Position numbers and translations under genes: made by a program. A stretch of 64,000 bases of DNA from Streptomyces sp. 130 (GTDB taxonomy: Bacteria > Actinomycetota > Actinomycetes > Streptomycetales > Streptomycetaceae): NCBI RefSeq assembly GCF_007096885.1, contig NZ_VJNO01000012.1, positions 124,001 through 188,000 on the forward strand, written 5' to 3'. Below are positions 1 through 11,600 of this stretch, one piece after another. How positions within the stretch are numbered: the stretch's first letter is position 1; each line of letters starts with the position of its first letter. The notes beneath the pieces were generated by a model. It saw only the letters and a program-made list of their open reading frames with translations, made no database searches and was not told the DNA's origin.

Positions 1-1
1 G

Positions 2-3000
2 CTGGCCCGTCACCAGGACTCCCCGCGCGCGGTCCTCGGCCGGATCGAGGCCGACGGTGGTGCGCGGGTGCACCGCGTCGGCGTGGACGTGGGACCGTCC
101 GCCGGATTCGGCGACGTACGCGCCGCCGTCGAAAGCGCTCCGGCCGAAACGGCGGACGACGCCGACGACGGGCCCCGGGTGCTCGTCGGCCCGGTGGACG
201 CGCGGGGCACCCGGTCCCTGCGCCGCCGGCTGTCCGGCTGCGACATCGCCTTCCTGGCCGACCGCGAGGGCGGGGCGCTGGTCTGCGACTACGACACCGA
301 CCTGTTCTGCGAGGCGACCGCCCGCCGGCTGGCGGAGCAGGTGCTGCGGGTGGCCGGACAGGGCGCCGAGGCGCCCGGGCGTCCCGTCGCCGGCCTGGAC
401 CTGCCCGGCGCGGAGGAGCGGCAGGCGCTGCTCGCGCTGGCCTCCACCGCGCCGTCCGACGGCCGCGCCACGCTGCACCGCCTGATCGCCCGCCGGGCCG
501 CCGCCCACCCCGAGCACATCGCGGTGACCGCCGGCGGCCGTGACACGACCTACCGCGTGCTCGACTCGGCGGCCGACGCGCTGGCCGCCCGGCTGGTCCG
601 GCTCGGGGCCGGACCCGGCTCCCGGGTCGGTATCCGGCTGCCCCGGTCGGCCGAACTGGTGGTCGCCGTGCTCGCGGTGCTCAAGACCGGCGCCGCTTAC
701 GTGCCGGTCGACCCGGACCAGCCGGCCGGACGCCAGCAGCGCATCGCCGACCTGGCCGGGGTGTCCGTCCTGCTGGTCCGCCGGGGCGACACCGCGCCGC
801 CGCTGGAGGGCGTGGCGTGCGAACCGGTGGACACCGAGGCCCCGGAGCCAGGGACCGTGACGGCCGTCGCCGGGCCCGACGACCCGGACGCCCCCGCCTA
901 TGTGCTGTTCACCTCGGGCTCCACCGGTCAGCCCAAGGGCGTCGAGGTCCGGCACGCCAACGTCGTGCGGCTCTTCGACACCACACGGGAGCTGTTCGGC
1001 TTCACCGACCGCGACGTGTGGGTCAACGCGCACAGCTTCGCCTTCGACGCCTCGGTGTGGGAGCTGTACGGCGCCCTTCTGCACGGCGGCCGGGTGGTGG
1101 TCGCGGAACCGGCCGTCACCCGCGACCCGGAGGAGCTGGCCGCACTGGTCGAAGCCGAGCGGGCGACGATGCTGGCCCTGTCCCCCACTGCCTTCGAGGG
1201 CTTCCGTGAGGCGTCCTTGCGGGCCGGGCACGCGTTCGCGAGCCTGCGCCACCTGGTGCTGTGCGCGGAAGCGCTGAGCTTCGCCTCGCTCTCCCGCTGG
1301 TTCGACCGGTACGGCGACGAGCGGCCCCGGCTGTCGAACATGTACGGCATCACCGAGACCACCGTGCACAGCTCGTTCTACCCGCTCACCGCCGCCGACG
1401 CCGCCGACTCCCGGCGGCTGATCGGCCGTCCGCTGCCGGACACCGCCCTGTACGTCCTGGACGAGCGGGACCGGCCGGCGCCGTTCGGCGTGCCGGGCGA
1501 GATCTGCGTCGGCGGGCCCGGTGTCTCGGCCGGCTACCTCGTGGTGCCCGAGGGCACCCGCGACCCCTTCGGCCCCGATCCCTTCTCCTCCGTTCCCGGC
1601 GCGCGGATGTACCGCTCGGGCGACAGGGGGCGGCTGCTGCCGGACGGGCGGCTGGAGTACCTGGGCCGTATCGACCAGCAGGTCAAGATCAGGGGCCACC
1701 GGATCGAGCTCGGCGAGGTCGACGCCGCCTTCCTGGCGCTGCCGCACGTCCGCACCGCCCGGGCCTGGGTGGTGCGGCGGCCCGGCCGCCCGCCGGTGCT
1801 GGCCGCCGCGCTGGTGATGGACGGCCCCGGCCCGTACGACCCGCGGGAGCTGCGGACCCTGGCGGCCCGGCGGCTCCCCGGCTACATGGTGCCCGCCGCG
1901 GTCGTCCTGCTCGACGAGCTGCCCCGTACGGTGAACGGCAAGCTGGACACCGCGCGGCTGCCCGACCCCCTCGCCGAGCCGTCCGGCGGTGCGGCGGACG
2001 GCGCCGCCGACGAGACGGAGGACCGTCGCGTCACCCGGGTGCGGGAGGCCGTCGCCGCGGTGCTCGGCCGGCCCGTCTGTGGGCCGGACGACGGATTCTT
2101 CGAACTCGGCGGCGACTCCATCACCGCGGTCCGGCTGGTGGCCAGGCTGCGCGGCGAAGGCCTGGGCGCGGAACTGGCCCACGTCTACGCGTTGCGTACA
2201 CCGCGCCGGATCGCCGAGGCTCTCACCGTCCTGGACGCCGGGCCGCGGGCGTCGGCCGCGCCGTTCGCGCTGCTCGCCGACGAGGACGTGCGCTGGGTGC
2301 CGGAGGGGGCCGAGGACGCCTTCCCGGCGACCAGGCTCCAGCAGGGCATGCTGCTGCACAGCGTCCTGGACGGCGAGCGGGTCTACCACGACGTGCTCAG
2401 CTACACCCTGGACGGCGCCCTCGACGAGGCCGCGCTCCGGGCGGCGTTCGCCTCCATGGTGCGCCGCCACCCGGTGCTGCGTACCGCGTTCGTGGCGGAC
2501 GGGCCCCTCACCCCGCTCCAGGTCGTCCATCCGTCCGCCGCGCCGGACCTCGTCCTCGACGACCTCACCGGCCTCCCCGAGGACGAGCGCGAGCGGTGGC
2601 TCGAGGACTGGGCCGCGGCCGAGCGCGAGCGGCCCTTCGACTGGACGGAGCCCGGTCTGCTGAGGCTGTTCGTCCACCGGGTGGGCGAGCAGCGCTGGAC
2701 GCTGTCGCTGTCGGTGCACCACTGCGTGCTGGACGGCTGGAGCGCCGCCTCCCTCATGACGGAACTGCTGGCCGCGCACGCCGCGGCGCTGTCCGGCGGG
2801 ACGGCCGCGGGCCCGGCCGAGGGGCTCATGGGCCGCTACCTCGCACTGGAGCGGGCCGCCGAGAACGACCCGGCGCAGCGCGACTTCTGGCAGCGGTACC
2901 TGAGCGGCGCGGAGCCCTCCCGGCTGCCCGGCGGGCAGGCCGCGACCGGCGCCGCCGAGGCGCCCGTCGCGACGGTGACGGTGCCGGTCCCCGCGGCGTA

Positions 3001-5608
3001 CGGCGAGCGGATACGGGCGCTCGCCCGCGCGTCGAACGTACCGGTCAAGACCGCCTACCTGGCCGCACACACCGCGCTGCTGGCCCTGGTCACCGGCCGG
3101 CCCGAGGTGGTGACCGGTGTCGTCACGAGCGGGCGGATCGAGGACGAGGGCGGTGACCGGGGCCTCGGCCTGTTCCTCAACACGCTGCCGCTGCGCGTGC
3201 GCGGCGGCGACCAGACGTGGCGGGAGCTGCTCGCCGAATCCTTCCTCAACGAGTCCAGGACCTCCCCCTACCGCCGCTACCCGTTCGAACGGATCCAGAC
3301 CGAGGCCGGGCTCGGGCGGCTGTGCCCGACCGCCTTCAACTACACCGACTTCCACGTGTACGACGGCCTGGCCGCGCTCGGCATCCGGCTGCGGGACATC
3401 CGCTATCGCGAGGAGACCGACTTCGAGCTGCTGGTCACCGTCAACGAGGACCCGTTCGGCGACGGCGCGGCCGTCACGCTCGGCTACCGGACGTCGGTGC
3501 TCTCCGCCGGGCAGGCGCGGCGCTACGGCGAGCTGTTCGTCGAGCTCGTCCGGATGGCCGGCGCGCACCCGGACGAGCCGGCCGTGCGGAGCCTGGCCGG
3601 CCGGCTGGCCCGGCAGCGGCGGGGCGCCGCCCCGGCCGCCGGGGCGGCGCGGACCCGGCCGCTGCTGTCGCTGGTGGCCCAGCAGGTCCGCCGGGCGCCG
3701 TCGGAGGTGGTGCAGAGCCACGACGGCACCGACATGACGTACGGGCGGCTGGCCGCCCGGGTGTCCCGGCTGCGCGAGCAGTTGGTGGAACACGCGGTCA
3801 GGCCCGGCACCAGGGTGGCCTGCTTCCTGCGGCGCGGCCACGACCCGCTGGTCGCCCTGCTGGGGCTGTGGGCGGCGGGCTGCGTGTACGTCCCCGTCGA
3901 CCCGACGCTGCCGCGGCGGCGGCAGGAGGCGATGGTGCGCGGCATCGGCTGCGGCTTCGCGCTCCGCTCGGCCGGCGTTCCCGCGGCGGACACCGCCTGG
4001 CAGGGCGGCGAGGTACTGCTGTCCGACCGGCCCGCCTCCGCGGCGACCTTCCGCAGCGGCGCGGCGGTGCTGTCGGACGGTCCCGAGGCGACGGCGGATC
4101 CGGCCTCGTGGCACGGCGCGGATCCGGAGGACGAGGCGTACGTGCTGTTCACCTCCGGTTCGACCGGCGAGCCGAAGGCCGTCGCGATGCCGCACCGGGC
4201 CGTCGCCGCTCTGATCGGCTGGCAGACCGCCCAGCCGGAGTTCGCCCGGCGGCGCCGGATCAGTCAGTTCGCCGCGCTGTCCTTCGACGTCTCCGTGCAG
4301 GAGATGCTGACCGCGGCCGTGGGCGGCGGAACGCTCGTGGTGGTGCCGGAGGAGACCCGGCGCGACCCGCAGGAGCTGCTGGCGATGTTCAACCGCGACG
4401 GCATCCAGACGGCGTTCCTCCCGCCGGTCGTGCTCCACCAGCTGGCGACCGTCCACGAGGCGCTCGGCGGCACGCCGAGGCAGCTGGAGACGGTGATCAC
4501 CGCGGGCGAGGCGCTGGTGGTGAGCGAGGAGGTGCGGCGGCTGTGCGCGGCGGCGGGAGCCGTCGTGGTGAACCAGTACGGCCCCACCGAGACCCATGTC
4601 GTCACCGCCTTCCGGCTGGCCGGCGACCCGGCCGCCTGGCCGGAACGGCCGCCGATCGGGCGGCCCGTCGGCGGGGCGGAGGTGTTGCTGCTCGACCCGC
4701 TGGGCCGGCCGGTTCCGGACGGCACACCGGGTGAGCTGTACATCGGCGGTGCCGCCGTCGCCCTCGGCTACCTCGGCCCCGCCGGGCAGGACCCGGTGGC
4801 CGCGGGCCGCTTCGGTGAGCCCGCCGAGGGGCTGGGGCGGCACTACCGCACCGGCGACCTGGTCCGCGTGGCCGACGGCGAACTGGAGTTCCTGGGCCGC
4901 ACGGACGGGCAGATGAAGATCCGCGGCCACCGCGTGGAGCCCGAGGAGCTCGCCTCGGTGCTGCGGCGCCACCCGCTGGTCGCCGGCTGCGCGGTCACCG
5001 CGGCACCGGTGCCGGCGGGGGAACCCGCGCTGGCCGCGTACGTGGTGCCCGCCGACGCCGGCGACGGCGGGCCGCTCACGGTGGAGGCGCTGCTGGAGCA
5101 CGCCCGTGCGGAGCTGCCCGGTTATTCCGTGCCGTCGTACGTCGAGTTCCTGGACCGGCTGCCCCTCACCCGCAGCGGCAAGCTGGACCGGGCGGCGCTG
5201 CCCGCTCCGAGCCCCGCACCGGCCGGGGCCGGGGCCGCGGCGGCGACCGCCGCCGAGCGGCAGCTGCTGGACGTCTGGGCGGAGGTGCTCGGCCGCCCGG
5301 TCGGCTCCCCCACCGTGTCGTTCTTCGACGCGGGCGGCACGTCCCTGCTGGTCCTGCCCCTCTACCTGCGGCTGCTGCGCGTCCTTGACCGCGAGTTCGC
5401 GCTGCACGATCTGTTCCGGTTCCCGACTGCCCGGCGCTTCGCCGAATTCCTCGAAGCTTCCGGGCGGCGCGAGCGGACCGGTCCCGCCGTCGCTCCACGC
5501 ACCACCACCCACCACCGGAGGTTCGCCCAGCGCACTCCGGACCAGATTCTCGCCGCTGCGCGGCGCAGCCGATCGGCTCGGGGACGGGAGAGCAACAGCC
5601 ATGACTGA
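2..5608 (+). CDS. NRPS, 5' partial, domains (C)-A-T-C-A-T
   Basis: The reading frame is open from base 2, so the gene begins upstream of the window; 1868 residues are visible. Residues 1-140 are the C-terminal end of a condensation domain. A1 spans about 155-640 (TSGSTG near 303, YGITETT, final GK lysine), T1 carries GGDS near 705, C2 has HHCVLDG near 907, A2 spans about 1220-1690 (TSGSTG near 1383, YGPTETH) and T2 carries GGTS near 1780. All visible catalytic motifs are intact. By eye, the ten-position specificity code of A1 is DAWAVCMVHK, which I cannot assign; A2 reads DVQFIAQVVK, close to the known proline code DVQLIAHVVK. The gene overlaps the following PKS by 8 bp, so two residues are added before the chain passes to the PKS module. 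No TE domain is present. Confidence 0.95.
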   Translation: MARHQDSPRAVLGRIEADGGARVHRVGVDVGPSAGFGDVRAAVESAPAETADDADDGPRVLVGPVDARGTRSLRRRLSGCDIAFLADREGGALVCDYDTDLFCEATARRLAEQVLRVAGQGAEAPGRPVAGLDLPGAEERQALLALASTAPSDGRATLHRLIARRAAAHPEHIAVTAGGRDTTYRVLDSAADALAARLVRLGAGPGSRVGIRLPRSAELVVAVLAVLKTGAAYVPVDPDQPAGRQQRIADLAGVSVLLVRRGDTAPPLEGVACEPVDTEAPEPGTVTAVAGPDDPDAPAYVLFTSGSTGQPKGVEVRHANVVRLFDTTRELFGFTDRDVWVNAHSFAFDASVWELYGALLHGGRVVVAEPAVTRDPEELAALVEAERATMLALSPTAFEGFREASLRAGHAFASLRHLVLCAEALSFASLSRWFDRYGDERPRLSNMYGITETTVHSSFYPLTAADAADSRRLIGRPLPDTALYVLDERDRPAPFGVPGEICVGGPGVSAGYLVVPEGTRDPFGPDPFSSVPGARMYRSGDRGRLLPDGRLEYLGRIDQQVKIRGHRIELGEVDAAFLALPHVRTARAWVVRRPGRPPVLAAALVMDGPGPYDPRELRTLAARRLPGYMVPAAVVLLDELPRTVNGKLDTARLPDPLAEPSGGAADGAADETEDRRVTRVREAVAAVLGRPVCGPDDGFFELGGDSITAVRLVARLRGEGLGAELAHVYALRTPRRIAEALTVLDAGPRASAAPFALLADEDVRWVPEGAEDAFPATRLQQGMLLHSVLDGERVYHDVLSYTLDGALDEAALRAAFASMVRRHPVLRTAFVADGPLTPLQVVHPSAAPDLVLDDLTGLPEDERERWLEDWAAAERERPFDWTEPGLLRLFVHRVGEQRWTLSLSVHHCVLDGWSAASLMTELLAAHAAALSGGTAAGPAEGLMGRYLALERAAENDPAQRDFWQRYLSGAEPSRLPGGQAATGAAEAPVATVTVPVPAAYGERIRALARASNVPVKTAYLAAHTALLALVTGRPEVVTGVVTSGRIEDEGGDRGLGLFLNTLPLRVRGGDQTWRELLAESFLNESRTSPYRRYPFERIQTEAGLGRLCPTAFNYTDFHVYDGLAALGIRLRDIRYREETDFELLVTVNEDPFGDGAAVTLGYRTSVLSAGQARRYGELFVELVRMAGAHPDEPAVRSLAGRLARQRRGAAPAAGAARTRPLLSLVAQQVRRAPSEVVQSHDGTDMTYGRLAARVSRLREQLVEHAVRPGTRVACFLRRGHDPLVALLGLWAAGCVYVPVDPTLPRRRQEAMVRGIGCGFALRSAGVPAADTAWQGGEVLLSDRPASAATFRSGAAVLSDGPEATADPASWHGADPEDEAYVLFTSGSTGEPKAVAMPHRAVAALIGWQTAQPEFARRRRISQFAALSFDVSVQEMLTAAVGGGTLVVVPEETRRDPQELLAMFNRDGIQTAFLPPVVLHQLATVHEALGGTPRQLETVITAGEALVVSEEVRRLCAAAGAVVVNQYGPTETHVVTAFRLAGDPAAWPERPPIGRPVGGAEVLLLDPLGRPVPDGTPGELYIGGAAVALGYLGPAGQDPVAAGRFGEPAEGLGRHYRTGDLVRVADGELEFLGRTDGQMKIRGHRVEPEELASVLRRHPLVAGCAVTAAPVPAGEPALAAYVVPADAGDGGPLTVEALLEHARAELPGYSVPSYVEFLDRLPLTRSGKLDRAALPAPSPAPAGAGAAAATAAERQLLDVWAEVLGRPVGSPTVSFFDAGGTSLLVLPLYLRLLRVLDREFALHDLFRFPTARRFAEFLEASGRRERTGPAVAPRTTTHHRRFAQRTPDQILAAARRSRSARGRESNSHD

Positions 5609-8600
5609 CCACCAGACGGAGGTCGCGCCCACAGATGTCGCCATCATCGGAATGGCCTGCGACTTCGCGGGCGCATCCGGCCCCGAGGCGTTCTGGGAGC
5701 GCATCTGCGAAGGCCGCGAGCTGCTGACCCACTTCAGCGAGGACGATCTGCGGGCCGCCGGGATACCCGAGCGGCTGCTGGCCAACCCGGACTACATCCG
5801 GGTGAGCAGCCTGGTCGACGGCGCGGGCGACTTCGACGCCGACTTCTTCGGCATCACCCCCAGCGAGTCCCGGCTGATGGACCCGCAGCACCGGCTGATG
5901 CTCGAACTCGGCTGGCACGCGTTGGAGGACGCGGGCTACGACCCGTCCCGCTACCCGGGTGACGTCGGCGTGTTCGTCGGCGGCGGCCGGCACGCGTACC
6001 TGCGTTACATCGAGCCCGAGTTCGACCCCGAGGACCACCTCGACGGCTCGATCCGCGGCCTGCAGGCGGACATCGGCAACTACGGTGACTTCCTGGCGAC
6101 CCGGATCTCGTACCGGCTGGGCCTGACCGGGCCGAGCCTGAACGTGCAGACCGCGTGCTCCACCGCGCTGGTGGCCGTCCACCTGGCGTGCCAGAGCCTG
6201 TTCCTCGGCGAGTCGGACATCGCCCTCGCGGGCGGTGTGAACCTGCACACCCCGCAGGTCAACGGGTACCTCTACGAGGAGGGTTCGATCTGCTCGCCGG
6301 ACGGCCGGCTGCGCCCGTTCGACGCGGACGCCAACGGCTCGGTGTTCGGCAACGGCGGCGGCCTGGTCGTGCTGAAGCGGCTGTCGGACGCGATCGCCGA
6401 GGGCGACCGGGTGATCGCGGTCATCAAGGGCTCGGCGATCAACAACGACGGCTCGGAGAAGATGACCTTCACCGGGCCGAGCGTCGACGGCCAGGCCGAG
6501 GTGATCAGCCGGGCCCTGCGGGTCGCCGACGTCGACCCGGCGACCGTCGGCTTCGTGGAGACCCATGGCACCGGCACCGCGCTGGGCGACCCGATCGAAG
6601 TGGCCGCGCTGGTCTCGGCGTTCGGCCCGGCGGCCGACGACGCGGCGGGCTGCGCGCTGGGCGCGGTCAAGGCGCAGATCGGCCACCTGGGCACCTCGGC
6701 GGGCATCGCCGGCATCATCAAGGCGGCACTCGTCCTGGAGCGGGCGCAGATCCCGCCGATGGTCAACTTCACCAGCCTCAACCCGGCTATCGAGCTGGCC
6801 GGTTCGCCGTTCTACATCCCCACCGAGTCCCGGCCGTTCGAGGGGCTGCGCCGCGCCGGCGTGAGCGCCTTCGGCGTGGGCGGCACCAACGCGCACGCGG
6901 TGCTGGAGCAGGCCCCGGCCCCCGCCCCCGTACCGCGCGACGCCGAAGACGGGCAGGAGGCCCGGACCCTGCCGTTCGTCCTGTCGGCCCGCTCGGCCGA
7001 CGCGCTGGCCGCGCTGCGCACCGCCCACGGCATGGCGCTGCGCACACGGCCCGGGCTGCGGGCGGCGGATGCCGCCCACGTGCTGGCGCGGGGCCGCAAG
7101 CGCTTCCGGCACCGCACCTTCGTCACCGCCGCCACCGTCGAGGAGGCCGCGGCCCAGCTGGCCTCGGGCTCGGCGGCGATCAGCGGGGTGGCTCCGGAGG
7201 CCGAACTGCCGGTGGTGTTCGCCTTCGCGGGCGAAGGGGGGCAGTACGCCGGCCTGGGCCACGCGCTGTACGAGGGCGACGCCACCTACCGGCGCACCGT
7301 CGACGAGCTGTCCGAACTCGCCCTGGACATTGCGGGTTTCGACGTCCGCACCCTGCTCTACCCCGAGCCGGGTGGCGAGGAGGCCGCAGCCGGCCGGCTG
7401 AGCCGCGCACGGTGGGCACAGCCCGCGATGTTCGTCTCCCAGTACGCGCTGGCCACCTCGCTGATCGCCGCGGGCGTCGTGCCGCACACGATGGTCGGCC
7501 ACAGCCTCGGCGAGTACGCCGCCGCCTGCGTGGCGGGGGTGCTGAGCCCGTCCGACGCGCTGCGGCTGGTGTCCACCCGCGGGCGCCTGATGCAGGAGGA
7601 GACGCCGGACGGCGCGATGCTGGCCGTCGGTCTGGACGAGGACGAGCTGCGCGCGATTCTCCCCGGCGACCTGGACGTCGCGGGGGTCAACGCCGTGGGG
7701 CAGTGCGTGGTGTCCGGGGCGACCGGGGCGATCGACGCCTTCCAGGCGCACCTGGAGGAGACCGACCTGCGGCACACCCGGCTCGGCACCTCCAACGCCG
7801 CGCACTCGCGGCTGATGGAGGGCATCGTGGCGGAGTACCGGGCGCTGCTGGCGCGGGTGCGGTTCGGCAAGCCGTCGATGCGGATCGTCTCGACCGTCAC
7901 GGGCCGGGAGGTGGGGCCGGACGAGATGGCCGACCCGGAGTACTGGGTGCGCCACATGCTCCAGCCGGTGCGGTTCCGCGACGCGGCCCGCACGGTGCTG
8001 GAGGGCGGCCCCGTCACCGTGGTCGAGGCGGGGCCGGGCCGGGCGCTCACCCGCATGTTCGAGAACTCCGGCGGCGCGGCGGAGAGCCGCCCGGTCACTC
8101 CGTGGATGCGCGACGAGTGGGCGCCGAAGACCACGGCGGAGCTGCTGGGCGCCGTCTGGGTGCAGGGCGGGCGGATCGACTGGGACCGGCAGTTCGCCGG
8201 TCTGGAGCCCCGCCGGGTGTCGCTGCCCGGCTACCCGTTCGAGCGTTCCGAGCACTGGATCGACGTCACGCGGGACCACGCCCCCGTCGCGCTGCCGGAC
8301 CTGCGGCGCTCGTCCCGGCTCACGGGCTGGCTCCAGGTACCGCGCTGGCGGGTCGCGCCGCCGCCCGACGCCGCCCCGGCGCCGGCCGCCCCCCGGCGCG
8401 TGCTGCTGCCGCGGCCCGCGGTCTCCGCCTCCGCCGACGCGCTGGCGGCGGCGCTGGAGGCGGCCGGGCACAGCGTCGTGCCGCTGCTGCCCGGAGGCCG
8501 CCTCGAACTGGACCCGGCCGGCTCCCGGCTGGTGGTCCGCCCGGGCGACCACGACGACCTGCGGCTGCTGCACGGGCTCCTCGCCGGGGGCGCGTACGAC

Positions 8601-11600
8601 GTCGACACGGTGGTCTTCGCCGGGCTTCCCGACCGGTGTGCGGGGGAGGGCCGGCTCGCCGGGCGCGTCACCGACGCGATGGAGCAGGGTTTCTGGCCGC
8701 TCGTCACGGCGGTGCGCGGCGTTGCCGCCCACCGCGGCGAGCGCGGTCTGGACGTCCTGGTGGTGACCGCCGACCGCCACCAGGTGGCGGCGGGCGACCC
8801 GGTCGACCCGGCGGCGGCGCTGCTGACCGGCCCCTGCCGGGTGCTGCCGCAGGAGTACCCGACGGTGCGCCTGGCCGAGCTGGACCTGTCGGCGGGTGTG
8901 GAGCCGAAGGCCGCCGCCGCGCTGGTGCTGGCCGAGCTGGGCAGGCCCCTGACGGCCCGCACCGTCGCACACCGCGACGGGATACGCCGGCTGCTGGCCC
9001 ACGAGCCGCTGCCCGCGCTGACCGCGGGGCGGCCGTGGCGGGACGGCGGCAGCTATCTCATCACCGGCGGACTGGGCGCGATCGGCCTCGCCCTGGCCGA
9101 GGACGCGGCGGAGTCGGCCGGCGTCACACTGGTGCTGACGCACCGGTCGGCGTGGCCGGCCGAGGACGAGTGGGAGCGCGTGGCCGAGGACCCGGCCGCC
9201 TCGCCGGAGTGGCGGGAGCGGGCCGGGGCGCTGCTCCGGCTGCGCCGCGCGGGCGCGGCGGTGCGCTGTGTGCGGGCCGACGCCGCCGACCGCGAGGCGA
9301 TGCGCGAGGTGCGCGAGCGCTACGGGCCCTTCCACGGCGTGGTGCACGCCGCCGGTGTGCCCAGCGGACGGCTGGCGGCGGTGCTGGACGACGAGCACGT
9401 CCGCCGGGTGATGGCGCCGAAGGTGGACGGCGCCCTGGTCCTGGACGAGGTGGTCGCCGACGCCACGACCGAGTGGACGGCCTACTGCTCCTCGATGTCC
9501 GCGGTGGTCGGCGGCCTCGGCCACACCGACTACTGCAGCGCCAACGCCTTCCTCGACGCCTTCGCGCAGTGGCGCACCGCGGCCGGGCGCCGCACCGTGT
9601 CGCTGGGCTTCGACGCCTGGACCGAGGGCGGCATGGCGGTCAAGGAGGCCACCCGCTCGCGCACCACGGCCGCCGCCGAGGCGGACGAAGAGGTCTGGCG
9701 CCCGTTCGCTCACCCGGTGTTCTCCGCACGCGCCGAAGGGCGGGATCACGGCGTCTTCCGGGGTGAGCTGCGGCAGGGCCGCGACTGGATACTGGACGAG
9801 CACCGGGTGGCCGGCCGGTCCCTGGTGCCCGGCACCGCCGTCGTCGAGTTCATCCGGGCCGCCGCCGAGGCGCACCTGGGCACCGCCGGCTTCGACATCA
9901 CCGAGCTGGACCTGCTGCGGCCGCTCAGCTCCCCCGGCCCCACGCTCACCTTCACCGTGCGGGTGAACGGTTCCGCCGGGGACGACGAGGTGACGGTCAC
10001 CGTCTCCGGCCTCGGTCCCGACGGGCAGTGGTACCGCCAGGCCGTCGGCCGGATCGAGCCCGGCACGCCGGGTGGCGCGCCGCCGGAGAGGCTGGTGATC
10101 CCGGCGGGCAGCGGTGAGCCGGGCAGCCTGCCGGGCTCGGACCTGATCGCCTTCGGCCCGCGCTGGGACAACATCGAGCGGATCTGGCGCAGTGGCGCGG
10201 ACGAGCTGCTGCTCGACTGCCGGCTCCCGTCGCGGTTCGCCGACGACCTGGGCCGCTACGGAATCCACCCCGCCCTGCTGGACACGGCCGCCGGCGCGCT
10301 GGTGTCCGGGGTCAGCGACCGCGTGCACCTGCCGATGTCCTACGAGCGGATCACCGTGCACGCCCCGATGCCGGCCCGGATCGTCAGCCGTATCACGCAC
10401 CGGGAGTCCGGCGAGAACGGCTCGCTGCTCTTCGACGTGCGCGTCCAGGACGAGTCCGGGCAGCCGGTCCTCGACATCACCGGCTACGCGCTGCGCGAGG
10501 TGGACCCCGGCCGGGTCGCGGCGGACCTCGGCGCCGGGGCGGACCCGGAACCCGCTGCGGCGGGCAACCGCAGCCTGGTCTCCACCGAGGCGGGCGACCT
10601 GAGCGCCCTGCGCATGGTGCCCGCCGAGCGGCCCGAGCCCGCCGCCGGCGAGATCGAGGTCGAGGTGCGGGCGACGGGCCTGAACTTCAAGGAGGTGCTG
10701 ATCGCGGCGGGCGCCCTGGACGCACCCGGCCCGGACCACCGCTTCGGCCTCGAGTGCGCCGGCGTCGTGACCGCCGTCGGCGAGGGGGTGACCCGCTTCC
10801 GGGTCGGCGATCCGGTGATGGCGATCGGCGCGTCCTGCTTCTCCGACTACGTCGTGGTCCGCGACGCGCTCGCCTGCCGGATCCCGGCCGGGATGACGTT
10901 CAGTCAGGCGGCGTCCGTCCCGGTCGCGTTCACCACCGCCTACGACTGCCTGGTCAACGTCGGGGCGCTGGCGCGCGGCGAACGGGTCCTGGTGCACGCG
11001 GCGGCCGGCGGGGTGGGCCTGGCGGCCATGCAGATCGCCGCCCACCGCGGCGCCGAGGTGTTCGCCACGGCCGGGAACGAGACCAAGCGGAAGGTGGTCG
11101 AAGACCTGGGCGCCACCCTGGTGATGGACTCCCGCTCGCTGGACTTCGAGGCGCGGACGCTGGCGGCGGGCGGCGTCGACGTGGTGCTCAACTCGCTGGC
11201 CGGGGAGTTCATCCCGGCAGGCATGCGCACACTGCGCCCCCGGGGCCGGTTCGTCGAGATCGGCCGTCGCGACATCCTCGCCGGCACCCCGCTGGACCTC
11301 GGGCTGTTCGCCTCGGGGCGCACCTTCAGCGCGTACAACCCGGAGATCGACGGGGACGCGTGGGAGCGGGCCTGGCGCTCGGTGGTCGAACTCCTCCAGC
11401 AGGGGGCGGTCACCCCCCTGCCGGTGCGGACGTTCGAGGTGGACGAAGCCGACGACGCCTTCTCGTTCATGTCCCGGGCCCACCACATCGGCAAGGTCGT
11501 CGTGGTCCGGCCGGGTGGCAACGAGCCGGTGTCCGGCCACGGTTCCGAGGCCGGCGAGGCGGCCGGGACCGGGGGCATCACCGCGCGGCGCGGCGTGCCG

